Below are positions 30,648 to 39,707 of a DNA stretch of 64,000 nucleotides, one piece after another. The notes under the pieces were generated by a model. That model saw nothing but the letters and a program-made list of their open reading frames with translations. It searched no databases and was not told where the DNA came from. Made by a program: the position numbers and the translations under genes. The stretch's first letter is position 1. Each line of letters begins with the position of its first letter. Source of the DNA: Huiozyma naganishii CBS 8797 (lineage: Eukaryota; Ascomycota; Saccharomycetes; Saccharomycetales; Saccharomycetaceae); NCBI RefSeq assembly GCF_000348985.1, contig NC_035934.1, positions 1 to 64,000 of the forward strand, given 5' to 3'.

Positions 30648-32264
30648 CAGTACTACTCAATTCGTTACTGTGTGCTCCGCGAATACCACTTTGCTATGCT
30701 TGTATTATCTCTTCCATGATGAAGATTAATTTACATCCTCAATATTTTACAAAGTGCTGTAAAAAATAATGAATTAATATTTTGTTACAAAATAGTGACT
30801 AGTGGTTTTTTAAAAGTGAAAGTAAGTGAAATATGCTAAACAAGAAATTCACAGCAAGATAGGCAGGACAATCGAATAGTTTTGTGTTGGATATCGTCTT
30901 TTTCGCCCTGACTATCCATTTTGAGTAGAGTTTAAGAAATAACTTAGGTAAAGTTGATTTCTTAGTTATACTATATAAGTATAAGGTTCGATGGTCTCTT
31001 CTGTATGATCAGAAAGATAGAGACCGATACTATAGATATGACTAGTCTTTATATATATGAGAATTTCCCAGATATTCTCAGAATAGGATTATGTTTCATA
31101 GTTGCCACGTATCATTCTCGTTTCATATAATGTTTATGCCTATAATGATATCTTATCACCCCTATAATAGCCATTTTCTATATTCAGCATTTTGATCATG
31201 GCGCATTCAAAGTGTACCAGAAACGACAGAAGGGTACTCCAAGATTGCAATTGAACCTATTTTCTAGTATATAGTTAAATTTACTGGTTGCTACCTCGTA
31301 GAAACCTTCCCAAAACCTTTTTCTGGTCTTGGGAGGTTGACGGGCAGAAGATTAAAAATGTTATTTGAACACATCGTACAATAACAAGAAGAAATTGGCT
31401 CTATTCGAAGAATCACAATTGATAATATATGACTAGCCATATTGTTGCTGGAGCTGTAAACTACGCCAATAAATCATCACTCTTGTAAATCCATGTCATT
31501 TCAATTTTGGTTAGACAGGCTTAGACAATAGAAGATTCATTGGAGCGTCTTGTATTTTGAGGGCTTGTTACGTCGACTATACCAAAAACAGATGAGGTGT
31601 TAAATTGGAATATTTGCGAAATAGCGACTTTTCCTGTTAGCCGTGAGAAATCTTAAAAAACGTTCTGACTACATCTTATTTTGACCAGGAAAATGAGCCT
31701 GTAATTTCCCAATTTAACAGTGCTATACACTCTTACCACTCTATATATTTCTACTTCGGTTGGAATTTCACCCCCCCTTTCATGTGCAGCTTGGCAAATA
31801 TCTCAGTATTAGCTTGGTCCCTTGCTTAGAGATGACTACCACAACAGATTAACCCAAAAGTGACTTCATTACAACACCGGTACACCATTATAATTTTAAT
31901 TTGTTATTTTTTTAGAAAAAAGTTGAAAAAATTAAGACATTACCAAATCAGGAAAAAAACAAATGCACATCGACGTTGCGTCCTCTTTCTAAAGAAGGTG
32001 CTCCAGGCGGGAGTCAGCAGCCAGCCCGGGCAGAGACTCGCTTCTATCCCCAGCCTGGGCTGCCTGCCGATGGAGGGAAACTCTTCCACCAAGAGTCCCG
32101 CTCTCCCCACTGCCTGCCCGGAAATGTCGCAAACTTCCTTTCGGGTGAAGCCAGTTTAACAAAATATTTCACCTAAGGCTTAGGAAACTATTAAGTCCTA
32201 GTACTAACTGTATTCGTTAAATAATTCAGATAGAACTTGAGGAATCGACCAAAGCACAAACAAG
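30648..32264. other. 1.6-kb interval between MNL1 and RPS4
   Basis: A long AT-rich gap between divergent genes, with no protein-like frame. Its last 300 bases contain an abrupt GC-rich island (about 31990-32150, listed separately) and a lone TACTAAC at 32201-32207, followed by a cag at 32227-32229. These resemble a yeast branch point and 3' splice site in the RPS4 leader, but I found no GTATGT-like 5' site upstream. I see no clear Rap1 consensus. Confidence 0.45.
31985..32160. ncRNA. Candidate structured RNA or structured leader upstream of RPS4
   Basis: A GC-rich island inside AT-rich DNA can fold into consecutive hairpins. 32022-32031 pairs with 32053-32062 (10 pairs, one G-T). 32075-32085 pairs with 32091-32099 (GGG plus ACTCTT against AAGAGT plus CCC, two bulged bases, 5-base loop). 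CCCGGAA near 32117 can pair with TTCC..CGGG near 32135. No frame through it resembles a protein. It could be an H/ACA-like RNA, a structured RPS4 5' leader, or chance. No box motif was assigned, so the call is tentative and the strand unknown. Confidence 0.25.
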
Positions 32265-33050
32265 ATGGCTAGAGGACCAAAGAAGCACCTTAAGAGACTA
32301 GCAGCTCCAAACCACTGGTTGTTGGACAAGCTGACCGGCTGTTACGCCCCAAGACCTTCTGCCGGTCCACACAAGTTGCGTGAATCTCTACCTTTGATCG
32401 TCTTCCTAAGAAACAGATTAAAGTATGCCTTGAACGGTCGTGAAGTCAAGGCCATCCTGATGGAAAGACACGTCAAAGTGGACGGTAAAGTCAGAACTGA
32501 CACCACCTACCCAGCTGGGTTCATGGATGTCATCACTCTAGAAGCCACCAACGAGAACTTCAGATTGGTCTACGACGTCAAGGGTAGATTTGCCGTCCAC
32601 AGAATCACCGACGAGGAGGCTTCTTACAAGCTAGGTAAGGTCAAGAAGGTCCAACTAGGTAAGAGAGGTGTTCCATACGTTGTTACCCACGACGGTAGAA
32701 CCATCAGATACCCAGACCCAAACATCAAGATTAACGACACCGTTAAGATTGACTTGGCCTCTGGTAAGATCGTCGACTACATCAAGTTCGACACCGGTAA
32801 GCTAGTTTACGTCACCGGTGGTCGTAACTTGGGTCGTATCGGTACCATCATTCACAAGGAAAGACACGACGGTGGTTTCGACTTGGTCCACATCAAGGAC
32901 TCTCTAGACAACACCTTCGTCACCAGATTGAACAACGTTTTCATCATCGGTGAAACCGGTAAGCCATACATCTCCTTGCCAAAGGGTAAGGGTATCAAGT
33001 TGACCATTGCTGAAGAACGTGACAGAAGAAGAGCTCAACAAGGTTTGTAA
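32265..33050 (+). CDS. RPS4: 40S ribosomal protein eS4
   Basis: 261 residues, the same length as S. cerevisiae Rps4A/B and nearly identical: [15 protein letters not shown], the RS4 N-terminal and S4-like RNA-binding regions, [11 protein letters not shown], and the KOW segment [13 protein letters not shown]. It is a structural component of the small subunit body. Codon use is extremely biased to preferred yeast codons (aga, ggt, gtc, aag), fitting very high expression. Unlike both S. cerevisiae copies, which have an intron a few codons after the ATG, the frame here is continuous from ATG to stop. The place between MNL1 and YHR202W corresponds to RPS4B (YHR203C). Confidence 0.98.
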   Translation: MARGPKKHLKRLAAPNHWLLDKLTGCYAPRPSAGPHKLRESLPLIVFLRNRLKYALNGREVKAILMERHVKVDGKVRTDTTYPAGFMDVITLEATNENFRLVYDVKGRFAVHRITDEEASYKLGKVKKVQLGKRGVPYVVTHDGRTIRYPDPNIKINDTVKIDLASGKIVDYIKFDTGKLVYVTGGRNLGRIGTIIHKERHDGGFDLVHIKDSLDNTFVTRLNNVFIIGETGKPYISLPKGKGIKLTIAEERDRRRAQQGL

Positions 33051-33241
33051 ATTATTTAAGAAAGAACTTATTGATCACATATCTTTCTTTTATCTCTTTT
33101 ATCTTCATGTAATTTTGTTTTATATACTTAATTAAAGAATATCTTTCCCATTATCCAATCTTATTAGCTACGAGATGCAAAATACAAAGCGCTAATGATG
33201 TTATATAGCAGAGTTATGAATATTCGAGTTTTCGCTAAGAA

Positions 33242-34996
33242 TTAGTGGGATATTTTAATGATATGGTCGCGTAACAATCTCTTGGCAGATTTCCCAGGGT
33301 AGTCGAAACAATCCTTGTCCGTGTATATCTTACCCTTGCCCCCCGACAAGTCGTTGGCAGCGTTCAATATATCGTTAGCTAGGAAGCTAAAGAACACAAA
33401 TTCCACGACTTGATCTGGGTCCGTATTTTCTTCTGTATTTGTATACTGTATGACATTGGGGATCGGATACATCGCTTGTGAGCTGTGTTGCGTATCATCG
33501 CCATTGCAACCGCAATCGTCCCAAGTTGTGTAACCCTCTGAAAGTTTCGGGTCAGTAATGAATGGACATGTATCTGGACGCTGTGCGATCTTCAATACAC
33601 TTACATTTGAGCCAGGAGGTGACAGTACTTTAACTGTGGGTTCGTTATTGAGGTACGTCTCCAATTGAGATGCGATTCGGAAGGGCAATTTGATGTATCT
33701 CCATGTGTTGGGAAAGGGTAAAACGCTAAATTCTGTGCCCTTGGTAAACGGCCCCTTGTAGAGGTCAAACCTAACGGCACCCGTGTTCAACATGACAAAC
33801 CTTTTTTTGTCACAGTGTGGGTTCAAACTAGGTAAAATGTGTGCCCTTATTAGATTGTAAATGTTTTCTGGCGACTCAAGTGGTCTCGTTAGCATGTAAT
33901 ATGATTGAGGGACAACACCGTACTGTTTCTGTAACTTCAAATCGTCGCTCAGAGTTTCAATTCTGTGGGACAGAGCCGCCCCCCTCTTTGTGTACAAGTC
34001 TTTCACCCTTGCGTGATGCATAAAAGATCTCTTGTTAAAGTCGATGTACAACCTGGAGAAAACAGGATCTGTGGCGGTAACGTTATCGATTGATACGAAC
34101 CCGACGGTTTCCGCAAACCTGCCACTTTGCAGACACGTTGCCCTACTGTCGAGTTCCACAAAGTCTCTCACATGGCTGTGTCCGCCAAAATACTGGATGG
34201 TCAGATCCGGGAACAAGTCTCTAAGGTGTCTGTGAAGGGTATCTATTTCATGGTATTCTGGGTCCGTGGCGGGCAAATGGCCGAACACGATGAGCAAGTC
34301 CAAGTTGTCGCTTGTATATTTCGCGGCAAGGTCTTGCATCCACTGTTTCTGCACTTCCACCTCTGGCGGCACGACGCGGGCCCTAGCGTTACTCCTGTCG
34401 AAGGAGAACATGAATGAAAGCGCCAAGCATCTTATCTTGTTGACTGGTGTCTCCAGATACACGTATTTGTTGCCAAACGGTCTTGGCTCGCTGCCATCGC
34501 TTGGTACAAACACGACGTTACTGGCGACGTACTTGTCCCTAAATTTACTTGCGATGGCCGTGTCGAAGTATTCTCTCTCTGCCCTCTCCGCCGTGTACAG
34601 TTCGTGGTTCCCCAAGGTCAACAGGTCGTAATCCAATTCGTTGAACAAAGTGGTGGACTTCTCCCCCGGGTATCGCGTGGCATCTGACAATGCGGTCCCG
34701 TCGAGTTTATCCCCCGTATCGATCAGTAACAGATCTGCACCAGCTGGACGGACCCTGTTCCTTCTAAAGTGTTCCACGAAGGACAAGAGATCCCCCCAAT
34801 CCGCGTCGTAATCCTCTTGAGACGGGTGTGATCCCAACCATCCGTGCGTGTCTGTTGTGTGGAGGAAGTTTACTTGCCCTACGCGGAGGTCCCTTAACCA
34901 GGGGTTACCGTCACCAAACACCACTTGTCTGGCCAACGACAGGGAGGCCCAAGCCGTGAAGAGGAGCAGCCTTACAACAGTTATCGGCAAGGGCAT
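33242..34996 (-). CDS. Secreted/vacuolar metallophosphoesterase, 5'-nucleotidase family (YHR202W orthologue)
   Basis: 584 residues. The N-terminus (MPLPITVVRLLLFTAWASLSLA) is a signal sequence or anchor. The calcineurin-like phosphoesterase motifs are complete: HTTDTHGWL, IDTGDKLDGT, LTLGNHELY, IVFGHLP and YFGGHSHVRDF. These ligate a two-metal centre. A 5'-nucleotidase C-terminal-like region follows (VMLNTGAVRFDLYKGPFTKG, VLPFPNTW). The S. cerevisiae counterpart is reported in the vacuole. The substrate is likely a nucleotide or similar phosphate ester, by family only. It is convergent with RPS4, as YHR203C and YHR202W are. Confidence 0.93.
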   Translation of the reverse strand: MPLPITVVRLLLFTAWASLSLARQVVFGDGNPWLRDLRVGQVNFLHTTDTHGWLGSHPSQEDYDADWGDLLSFVEHFRRNRVRPAGADLLLIDTGDKLDGTALSDATRYPGEKSTTLFNELDYDLLTLGNHELYTAERAEREYFDTAIASKFRDKYVASNVVFVPSDGSEPRPFGNKYVYLETPVNKIRCLALSFMFSFDRSNARARVVPPEVEVQKQWMQDLAAKYTSDNLDLLIVFGHLPATDPEYHEIDTLHRHLRDLFPDLTIQYFGGHSHVRDFVELDSRATCLQSGRFAETVGFVSIDNVTATDPVFSRLYIDFNKRSFMHHARVKDLYTKRGAALSHRIETLSDDLKLQKQYGVVPQSYYMLTRPLESPENIYNLIRAHILPSLNPHCDKKRFVMLNTGAVRFDLYKGPFTKGTEFSVLPFPNTWRYIKLPFRIASQLETYLNNEPTVKVLSPPGSNVSVLKIAQRPDTCPFITDPKLSEGYTTWDDCGCNGDDTQHSSQAMYPIPNVIQYTNTEENTDPDQVVEFVFFSFLANDILNAANDLSGGKGKIYTDKDCFDYPGKSAKRLLRDHIIKISH

Positions 34997-35078
34997 TTAG
35001 TGGAGTTGTGCTGGTCTTGTTTGAGGTGTTCCGCGTCTGTATATACAGTAGTTTTTGCTTTTAAATATGGACTTCTGC

Positions 35079-35801
35079 TTACTTATACGGGTACTCTACT
35101 TTCCTGTCCTTACGCAGCCAGATCTTCCTCTTCCTCTTTGTAGTTACGTGTTCGACGAACTTCTCCGTGCACTGAGTCTCTTTAAACTTCTTGATGAACA
35201 CTGGGTCCCACAGTTCGGAGGCTACACCGAGATCCTTGCAGCACCGCATCAGAGCGTTACTCTTGCACCCCTCCGTGGCCGTGGGGATCCCTGCCTCTTG
35301 GAAGTAATCTTGTTCCCCTCGGGCGACGGACACTAGTTGCCCCAAACACACCAGCCCGTACTCTCTAGTGACGAGTGTTGTTGTGACGATAGTTTCACTT
35401 CGCGGGACCAACCCCCACCCGCCTGCTCCAAAGGCCTTGTTGAGGATCCTCCTGTACTTGATCTCAGGGAGGTAGATGAGTCCATCCGGCTTGATTTCTA
35501 TGTCCAGTGGCTCCAGTTTCTGTAAGAGCACTTCCTGTGCAGTATCTGGGAACGCTTTCTGCCCTAACCCATGCCAGGAGTGGTACCAGTCCGTCGGGTC
35601 CGCAACAGGCACACTATCCAGATGTAGTTTACTGGACAGGGCGGTGTGGAGTGGAGTGCCCAACGGTTTACGTGTCGTCGACGTCGTCGATTTGGGCGTA
35701 GAGGCAGCTGCCGTGGAGGCAGTTGCCGTAGTGATACATCTGACCCACTGATGGGTTACTCTTGGGAGCCGTCCAATTGACCCTCTCACAACGTGTTGCA
35801 T
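35079..35801 (-). CDS. MGM101: Mitochondrial nucleoid recombination protein Mgm101
   Basis: 240 residues from the ATG at 35801. The frame stays open further upstream, but that stretch overlaps the next gene's start on the other strand and lacks a presequence. From 35801 the protein starts [22 protein letters not shown], a good mitochondrial targeting sequence, followed by a Ser/Thr/Ala linker. The Rad52-related core runs from [12 protein letters not shown] through [33 protein letters not shown] and [13 protein letters not shown] to the basic C-terminus [19 protein letters not shown]. Mgm101 anneals single strands and maintains mtDNA. Its S. cerevisiae gene is YJR144W, showing interleaving of chromosome X genes with the VIII order. 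Confidence 0.96.
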   Translation of the reverse strand: MQHVVRGSIGRLPRVTHQWVRCITTATASTAAASTPKSTTSTTRKPLGTPLHTALSSKLHLDSVPVADPTDWYHSWHGLGQKAFPDTAQEVLLQKLEPLDIEIKPDGLIYLPEIKYRRILNKAFGAGGWGLVPRSETIVTTTLVTREYGLVCLGQLVSVARGEQDYFQEAGIPTATEGCKSNALMRCCKDLGVASELWDPVFIKKFKETQCTEKFVEHVTTKRKRKIWLRKDRKVEYPYK

Positions 35802-35920
35802 CCTTGCCCGGTGACTTCCAGATGCACCAGAGAGACTTCCACCTCGGTCGTTGTTGTTAATTTGATTTAAAGAAAGAGCCCTTGAGACGAGAGTTCTTGC
35901 GATGAGACAGCGAGCACGCC

Positions 35921-38179
35921 ATGTCGTTGAGGAGTTACATCGGGGCACTACGTTCCCGGTGGCCACACACTTGTGCCACAGAACCAATACTGCGGATTGT
36001 ACTAGGTAACGAGTCCTGTGACTTCGATTCGTTTGCCAGTACACTCACGTACGCTTACACACGGGGGCTAGTCCCCGTGCTACAGTTGCCAGACTCCCGC
36101 GATATCCTTCTACGAAGGGACATTGCATGGTGGCTGTCCCAGCGGGGGATCCCCGCCACGCAATTGTTCACTCTACAGGATGTGAAAGAATGGCGGACCA
36201 CGCAGGGGCCCCATGGGGCCGTGCACGCCGTACTAGTGGACCACAACAAGTTGACCGGGCCTGCAGCCGCTCTTGTCGACGAAGTCACCGGTGTAGTGGA
36301 CCACCACGCGGACGAAGGGCTGTACTTGGGTGCAGAACCGCGAGTCGTGCAACCGTGTGCCAGCTGTTCTACACTCGTGATGGACCTGTGTGGCAGAAGC
36401 GAAGACACACCACCACCAGAGGATATCACTGAACTGTGCCTCTCCGCACTGCTGCTGGACTCCTCGTGTCTCGCGAAACGGATGACACCGCTGGACGCGT
36501 CTGTCGTGAACAGGTTCTACAAGGGGGCCACGGACACCGCGCTGCTGTACAGGACGCTCCAGGGCCAGAAACGCGATCTCTCGGGGCTCACCGCGGGCGA
36601 CGTCCTCCGGGCGGACTACAAGCAGTTCTCCTTCGCGCTGGGCCCGGTGGGGGTCGCGGTGGGGGTCGCCTCCGTCCCGCGGTCGCTGCGGTGGGCGGCC
36701 TCTGCGGTGGGCTGGGCAGAGTTCTGCCGGGCAGCGCAGGGGGCCGTTGCGGACCGCGGGCTCGCGCTGCTGCTGGTGATGTTCCACTCCGGCGGGCGGC
36801 GGCAGCTGGCGGTCGTAACAGGGTCCGCCGGCGCGGCGCTAGCAGACACGGTCGTCGCGGCGGTTGCGGGGGACCTCGCGCTGGCGGAGATCACTGCGGA
36901 CGGCGCGGGAATGGAGGGCGGTTCCGCGGAGCCGGGGGACGGGTTCCGCGGAAGCGCCGTCCGCTGCTTCGAGCAGGGTAACGCGGTGGTCTCGAGGAAA
37001 CTGTTCACGCCGATGCTTTCTCGGTTCTTCAGCTCTTTGAGTCACCAACGAGTGGCTGCTACCGGTCCAAGCAGAGCAACCCCCCACAGGATGAAGAGTG
37101 TTAGTGTCGGTGTTATTGGTGCTGGTGTCGTCGGGTCCGCGCTTTTGGACCAATTGGTCGCGTTGAGCCTGCCAGACGTGCAATTGGAGCTTGTGCTCGT
37201 GGCTGAGTCCGGGAAGGCTCTGCTGTCGCAAGATTATAAGCCGTTGCAAAACGGGGAGTCCTTCCAGTGGAGAGACGCTTTGGCGAAATGTGGTGAGTCC
37301 ACTGGGTTAGAGATGCCACAGGTGATTGAGTTCTTGAAGAATTCTCCTCACCGGGCGATCCTGGTGGATAACACCTCGAGTGCGTACGTTGCTGGGTTCT
37401 ACAACGATTTCGTCAGTGCTGGGATCTCCATCGCGACTCCCAACAAGAAGGCCTTCTCATCGGATATTAAAGTCTGGGATCAATTGTTTGCTCCGTCTAC
37501 CGATGAGAGTTACCCTCGTGGGTTGGTCTACCATGAGGCCACGGTAGGTGCTGGTTTGCCCATTATCTCTTTTCTAAGAGAAATCATTGCCACGGGGGAT
37601 CAAGTCGAGAAGATCGAGGGGATCTTCTCGGGTACTCTGTCGTACATCTTCAACGAGTTTTCTAGCTCTGATGCTAAATTCTCCGAGATCGTCGCTGTCG
37701 CTAAATCCCTCGGGTACACTGAACCTGACCCAAGAGATGACTTGAACGGGTTGGATGTCGCTAGGAAGGTCACTATCGTCGCTAGAATTGCAGGGTTGCC
37801 AGTGGAAAACCCACAGGCTTTCCCAGTCCAATCGTTGATCCCTAAACCACTGGAGTCTGTGTCCTCCGCACAGGAGTTCTTGGAGAAATTGCCTCAGTAC
37901 GATGGTGACCTAGAGGCATTGAAACAGGAGGCCGCGAGTGAGGGGAAAGTGTTGCGGTTCATCGGATCTGTCGATTTGACCACGAAGACTGCATCCGTGG
38001 GGATCCAGAAGTACGACACTGCTCACCCGTTCGCGTCCCTCAAAGGCTCCGACAATGTCATCTCCATCAAGACGAAGAGGTACACTAACCCGGTGGTCAT
38101 CCAAGGTGCTGGTGCAGGTGCTGCCGTTACGGCCGCCGGTGTTCTAGGTGACGCCATCAAGGCAGCTCAGAGATTGTAG
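35921..38179 (+). CDS. PPX1-HOM6: In-frame fusion: exopolyphosphatase (PPX1) joined to homoserine dehydrogenase (HOM6)
   Basis: A single open frame of 752 codons. Residues 1 to about 375 are exopolyphosphatase, a DHH-family enzyme that removes phosphate from polyphosphate chain ends. All its metal-binding motifs are intact: GNESCDFDS (Asp34, Asp36), VDHN (107-109), VDHH (127-129) and LLLDSS (Asp180). S. cerevisiae Ppx1 has 397 residues. Residues 391-752 are complete homoserine dehydrogenase starting at its own Met (37091). Between them lie about 15 residues of Ser/Arg/His-rich linker with no stop. The PPX1 part, especially 36580-36990, is far richer in GC than the HOM6 part. PPX1 sits at the expected YHR201C position next to RPN10. 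Either a true bifunctional protein is made, or two overlapping transcripts use the frame, with HOM6 starting internally. Confidence 0.85.
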   Translation: MSLRSYIGALRSRWPHTCATEPILRIVLGNESCDFDSFASTLTYAYTRGLVPVLQLPDSRDILLRRDIAWWLSQRGIPATQLFTLQDVKEWRTTQGPHGAVHAVLVDHNKLTGPAAALVDEVTGVVDHHADEGLYLGAEPRVVQPCASCSTLVMDLCGRSEDTPPPEDITELCLSALLLDSSCLAKRMTPLDASVVNRFYKGATDTALLYRTLQGQKRDLSGLTAGDVLRADYKQFSFALGPVGVAVGVASVPRSLRWAASAVGWAEFCRAAQGAVADRGLALLLVMFHSGGRRQLAVVTGSAGAALADTVVAAVAGDLALAEITADGAGMEGGSAEPGDGFRGSAVRCFEQGNAVVSRKLFTPMLSRFFSSLSHQRVAATGPSRATPHRMKSVSVGVIGAGVVGSALLDQLVALSLPDVQLELVLVAESGKALLSQDYKPLQNGESFQWRDALAKCGESTGLEMPQVIEFLKNSPHRAILVDNTSSAYVAGFYNDFVSAGISIATPNKKAFSSDIKVWDQLFAPSTDESYPRGLVYHEATVGAGLPIISFLREIIATGDQVEKIEGIFSGTLSYIFNEFSSSDAKFSEIVAVAKSLGYTEPDPRDDLNGLDVARKVTIVARIAGLPVENPQAFPVQSLIPKPLESVSSAQEFLEKLPQYDGDLEALKQEAASEGKVLRFIGSVDLTTKTASVGIQKYDTAHPFASLKGSDNVISIKTKRYTNPVVIQGAGAGAAVTAAGVLGDAIKAAQRL
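37038..37044. promoter_or_regulatory. Gcn4 site TGAGTCA at the PPX1/HOM6 junction
   Basis: A perfect TGAGTCA lies 47-53 bases before the HOM6 ATG, inside the linker-coding stretch. HOM6 is a general amino-acid-control gene in S. cerevisiae. The site suggests that HOM6 transcription can start from within the PPX1 frame, although this is closer to the ATG than usual for Gcn4 sites. Confidence 0.5.
37091..38179 (+). CDS. HOM6: Homoserine dehydrogenase unit inside the fused frame (possible separate product)
   Basis: 362 codons from an internal ATG (S. cerevisiae Hom6: 359). The enzyme reduces aspartate semialdehyde to homoserine with NAD(P)H, the branch point to threonine and methionine. The Rossmann glycine motif [11 protein letters not shown] starts at the seventh residue from this Met. 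Then come [76 protein letters not shown] and the C-terminus [26 protein letters not shown] (in parts). These are nearly invariant in yeast Hom6. A Gcn4 site lies 47 bases before this ATG. Since Hom6 is a cytosolic dimer made in quantity, independent initiation here is a real alternative to the fusion. Confidence 0.8.
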   Translation: MKSVSVGVIGAGVVGSALLDQLVALSLPDVQLELVLVAESGKALLSQDYKPLQNGESFQWRDALAKCGESTGLEMPQVIEFLKNSPHRAILVDNTSSAYVAGFYNDFVSAGISIATPNKKAFSSDIKVWDQLFAPSTDESYPRGLVYHEATVGAGLPIISFLREIIATGDQVEKIEGIFSGTLSYIFNEFSSSDAKFSEIVAVAKSLGYTEPDPRDDLNGLDVARKVTIVARIAGLPVENPQAFPVQSLIPKPLESVSSAQEFLEKLPQYDGDLEALKQEAASEGKVLRFIGSVDLTTKTASVGIQKYDTAHPFASLKGSDNVISIKTKRYTNPVVIQGAGAGAAVTAAGVLGDAIKAAQRL

Positions 38180-38239
38180 AGACACTGCAGGGACACCTCC
38201 TTATATACTGTATACAGTAGTTTATACAAAGTGGGTCCC

Positions 38240-39010
38240 TCACGATTCGTCCTGGCGCAGACGCTCCTGGCGCTGCTGTTCCTCCTCCATCGAGAGCCGC
38301 AGGGCCATCGCCAGTTCAGGGTCCATCGAGGCATCGACGCCGAAATCCATAAAGTTGCCGTCACCACCGTCGCCGTCGCCGTTCTGTGCTGCCGCCGCGG
38401 CCGCGGCGGCAGAGGCCTCATCCATAATGATCGGCGATGTCGCCACGGTCTCGTAAAGCAGTCTGGGTCCACGCTCGACGTTCACAAGGTGGGACCCGTA
38501 GGTCTCACCCTCCGCGTTCACCGCAGCGACGACCTCCGCCAACAGATCCGCGTTCTGTTGCATCTCACCAAAGTTCACAACGTCCAAAGCGACCATATTC
38601 TTGCGGAACCTCCGAGCCAAGGTAAGCAGCCGGTCCCTCTCCTCCTCGCGGATCGGACTGCACACGAACAGACAGATCCGCTGCCTTTGCAGCCCGTTCT
38701 GCCTGTGCTTGAGCGTCAACGCAGCGATCTCGAGCGCCGTGGCGAACTCCGCTTGGCCCTCGATCACCGTATCGTGCAACCCACTCAGGATCTTCCCAAA
38801 CTCAGAGGTGAATGTCGATAACACCCGTGGCGTGCCCCCCGCAGCGGCAGCACTGACCAAAGCGACACTGTTCTCCAAGTTGGCGTTCCTCTTCGCTTGG
38901 AACACGTACTCCACGGCATCAATCTGCGCCTCAAACCTGTTCTGCGGGAAGTCCCCGTTCCGCGCATACTCAGAGTTGTCCACTACAAGCACCGTCGCCT
39001 CCAGAACCAT
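38240..39010 (-). CDS. RPN10: Proteasome regulatory-particle ubiquitin receptor Rpn10
   Basis: 256 residues. Residues 1-190 form the VWA domain (EATVLVVDNSEYARNGDF, NRFEAQIDAVEYVF, NSVALVSAA, QRICLFVCSPI, NMVALDVVNFGE), which joins the base and lid of the 19S particle. A poly-Ala stretch and a Gly/Asp linker follow. The ubiquitin-interacting motif DPELAMALRLSMEEE is at about residues 229-243. S. cerevisiae Rpn10 has 268 residues. The upstream region carries a perfect Rpn4 (PACE) site. It is convergent with the PPX1-HOM6 frame, matching YHR200W/YHR201C apart from the inserted HOM6. Confidence 0.97.
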   Translation of the reverse strand: MVLEATVLVVDNSEYARNGDFPQNRFEAQIDAVEYVFQAKRNANLENSVALVSAAAAGGTPRVLSTFTSEFGKILSGLHDTVIEGQAEFATALEIAALTLKHRQNGLQRQRICLFVCSPIREEERDRLLTLARRFRKNMVALDVVNFGEMQQNADLLAEVVAAVNAEGETYGSHLVNVERGPRLLYETVATSPIIMDEASAAAAAAAAQNGDGDGGDGNFMDFGVDASMDPELAMALRLSMEEEQQRQERLRQDES

Positions 39011-39129
39011 CTTGCCGTGCCCTGCTTTGCGATACTGGGTCCCTGTAGGTGGTAGTAGTAGTACGTTACGATATAATATAATATAATATAAAGAGTTGGA
39101 TATTGAGGACAGCGCTTACCTCAGAGCAG

Positions 39130-39138
39130 TTTGCCACC
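39130..39138 (-). promoter_or_regulatory. PACE element (Rpn4 site) upstream of RPN10
   Basis: TTTGCCACC on the plus strand reads GGTGGCAAA in the direction of RPN10, the exact proteasome-associated control element bound by Rpn4. It lies about 120 bases before the RPN10 ATG. The same short interval precedes the small gene on the plus strand. Confidence 0.85.
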
Positions 39139-39188
39139 GTGTACCACAGAGCACCCACAGGGCAAGCAAGGCGCGTCGTACCAGTGGG

Positions 39189-39545
39189 ATGTCCGGGGAC
39201 AGTGAACTGGAGGATTTGCGGAGACGTGTGATCGACGCCGTAGAGAAGAAGTGTATGTACAAGAGGCAAGGTCGCCAGTGGCAAACCAAGACGGTGAGTT
39301 CGTTTACTAACAGGTACGTATGTGTCTCTACATAGGAGACAGCTGCACACTCTATAGTCGTCGAGACGAGAGACGCCGTTGAGGAGGCCGCGCGAGGTGC
39401 CAATGGAAAGTTGGAACGGGATAGCGCGGCATTGATGCAGGGACCGGGCGGCCCCACGGTCGGAGACCTCTTGGACAGAGAGAGGGCATCGCCAGCAGCA
39501 ACAGATGCCAAGACTGGGGTGCCTCCAGCTGCCACCGGCCTCTGA
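39189..39545 (+). CDS. Small two-exon gene at the NBL1 position (identity uncertain)
   Basis: Exon 1 begins with the ATG at 39189 and reads MSGDSELEDLRRRVIDAVEKK, then CMYKRQGRQWQTKT. A frame-ending TAG at 39333-39335 is preceded by a perfect branch point TACTAAC (39305-39311). Beyond it an open frame (ETAAHSIVVETRDAVEEAARG...) runs to a stop at 39543. A 42-base intron 39294-39335 (gtgagt...tag) would join them to 104 residues, but 11 bases from 5' site to branch point is too short for a normal yeast intron. A canonical GTATGT at 39253 with the cag at 39340-39342 also keeps the frame and gives a shorter protein. S. cerevisiae NBL1 (YHR199C-A), an intron gene of the chromosomal passenger complex, lies between RPN10 and AIM46 on this strand. 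The position supports NBL1; the sequence does not clearly show a borealin motif. Confidence 0.45.
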
Positions 39546-39707
39546 ATTGCGTGCTGAGTAATGCCTCCCCGGGGGGTATCAGCATCGTGCGTCGCCTGAT
39601 CGTATCGTTTAGCGACAAGCGTTGCCGTATATATAAGAGTAGTGTGCGACAGATTGAGTTGTGGGAGTCGCGGAAGGCGGTGTCCCGGGTCCCTGAGGGT
39701 GTGCGCG

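Noticed and set aside
32201..32229. Intron in the RPS4 5' leader, from TACTAAC and a following cag
   Set aside because: No GTATGT-like 5' splice site was found upstream, so the intron cannot be supported.
36233..36787. Long minus-strand and other-frame openings across PPX1
   Set aside because: High GC removes stop codons in all frames here; the PPX1 frame alone shows conserved catalytic motifs.
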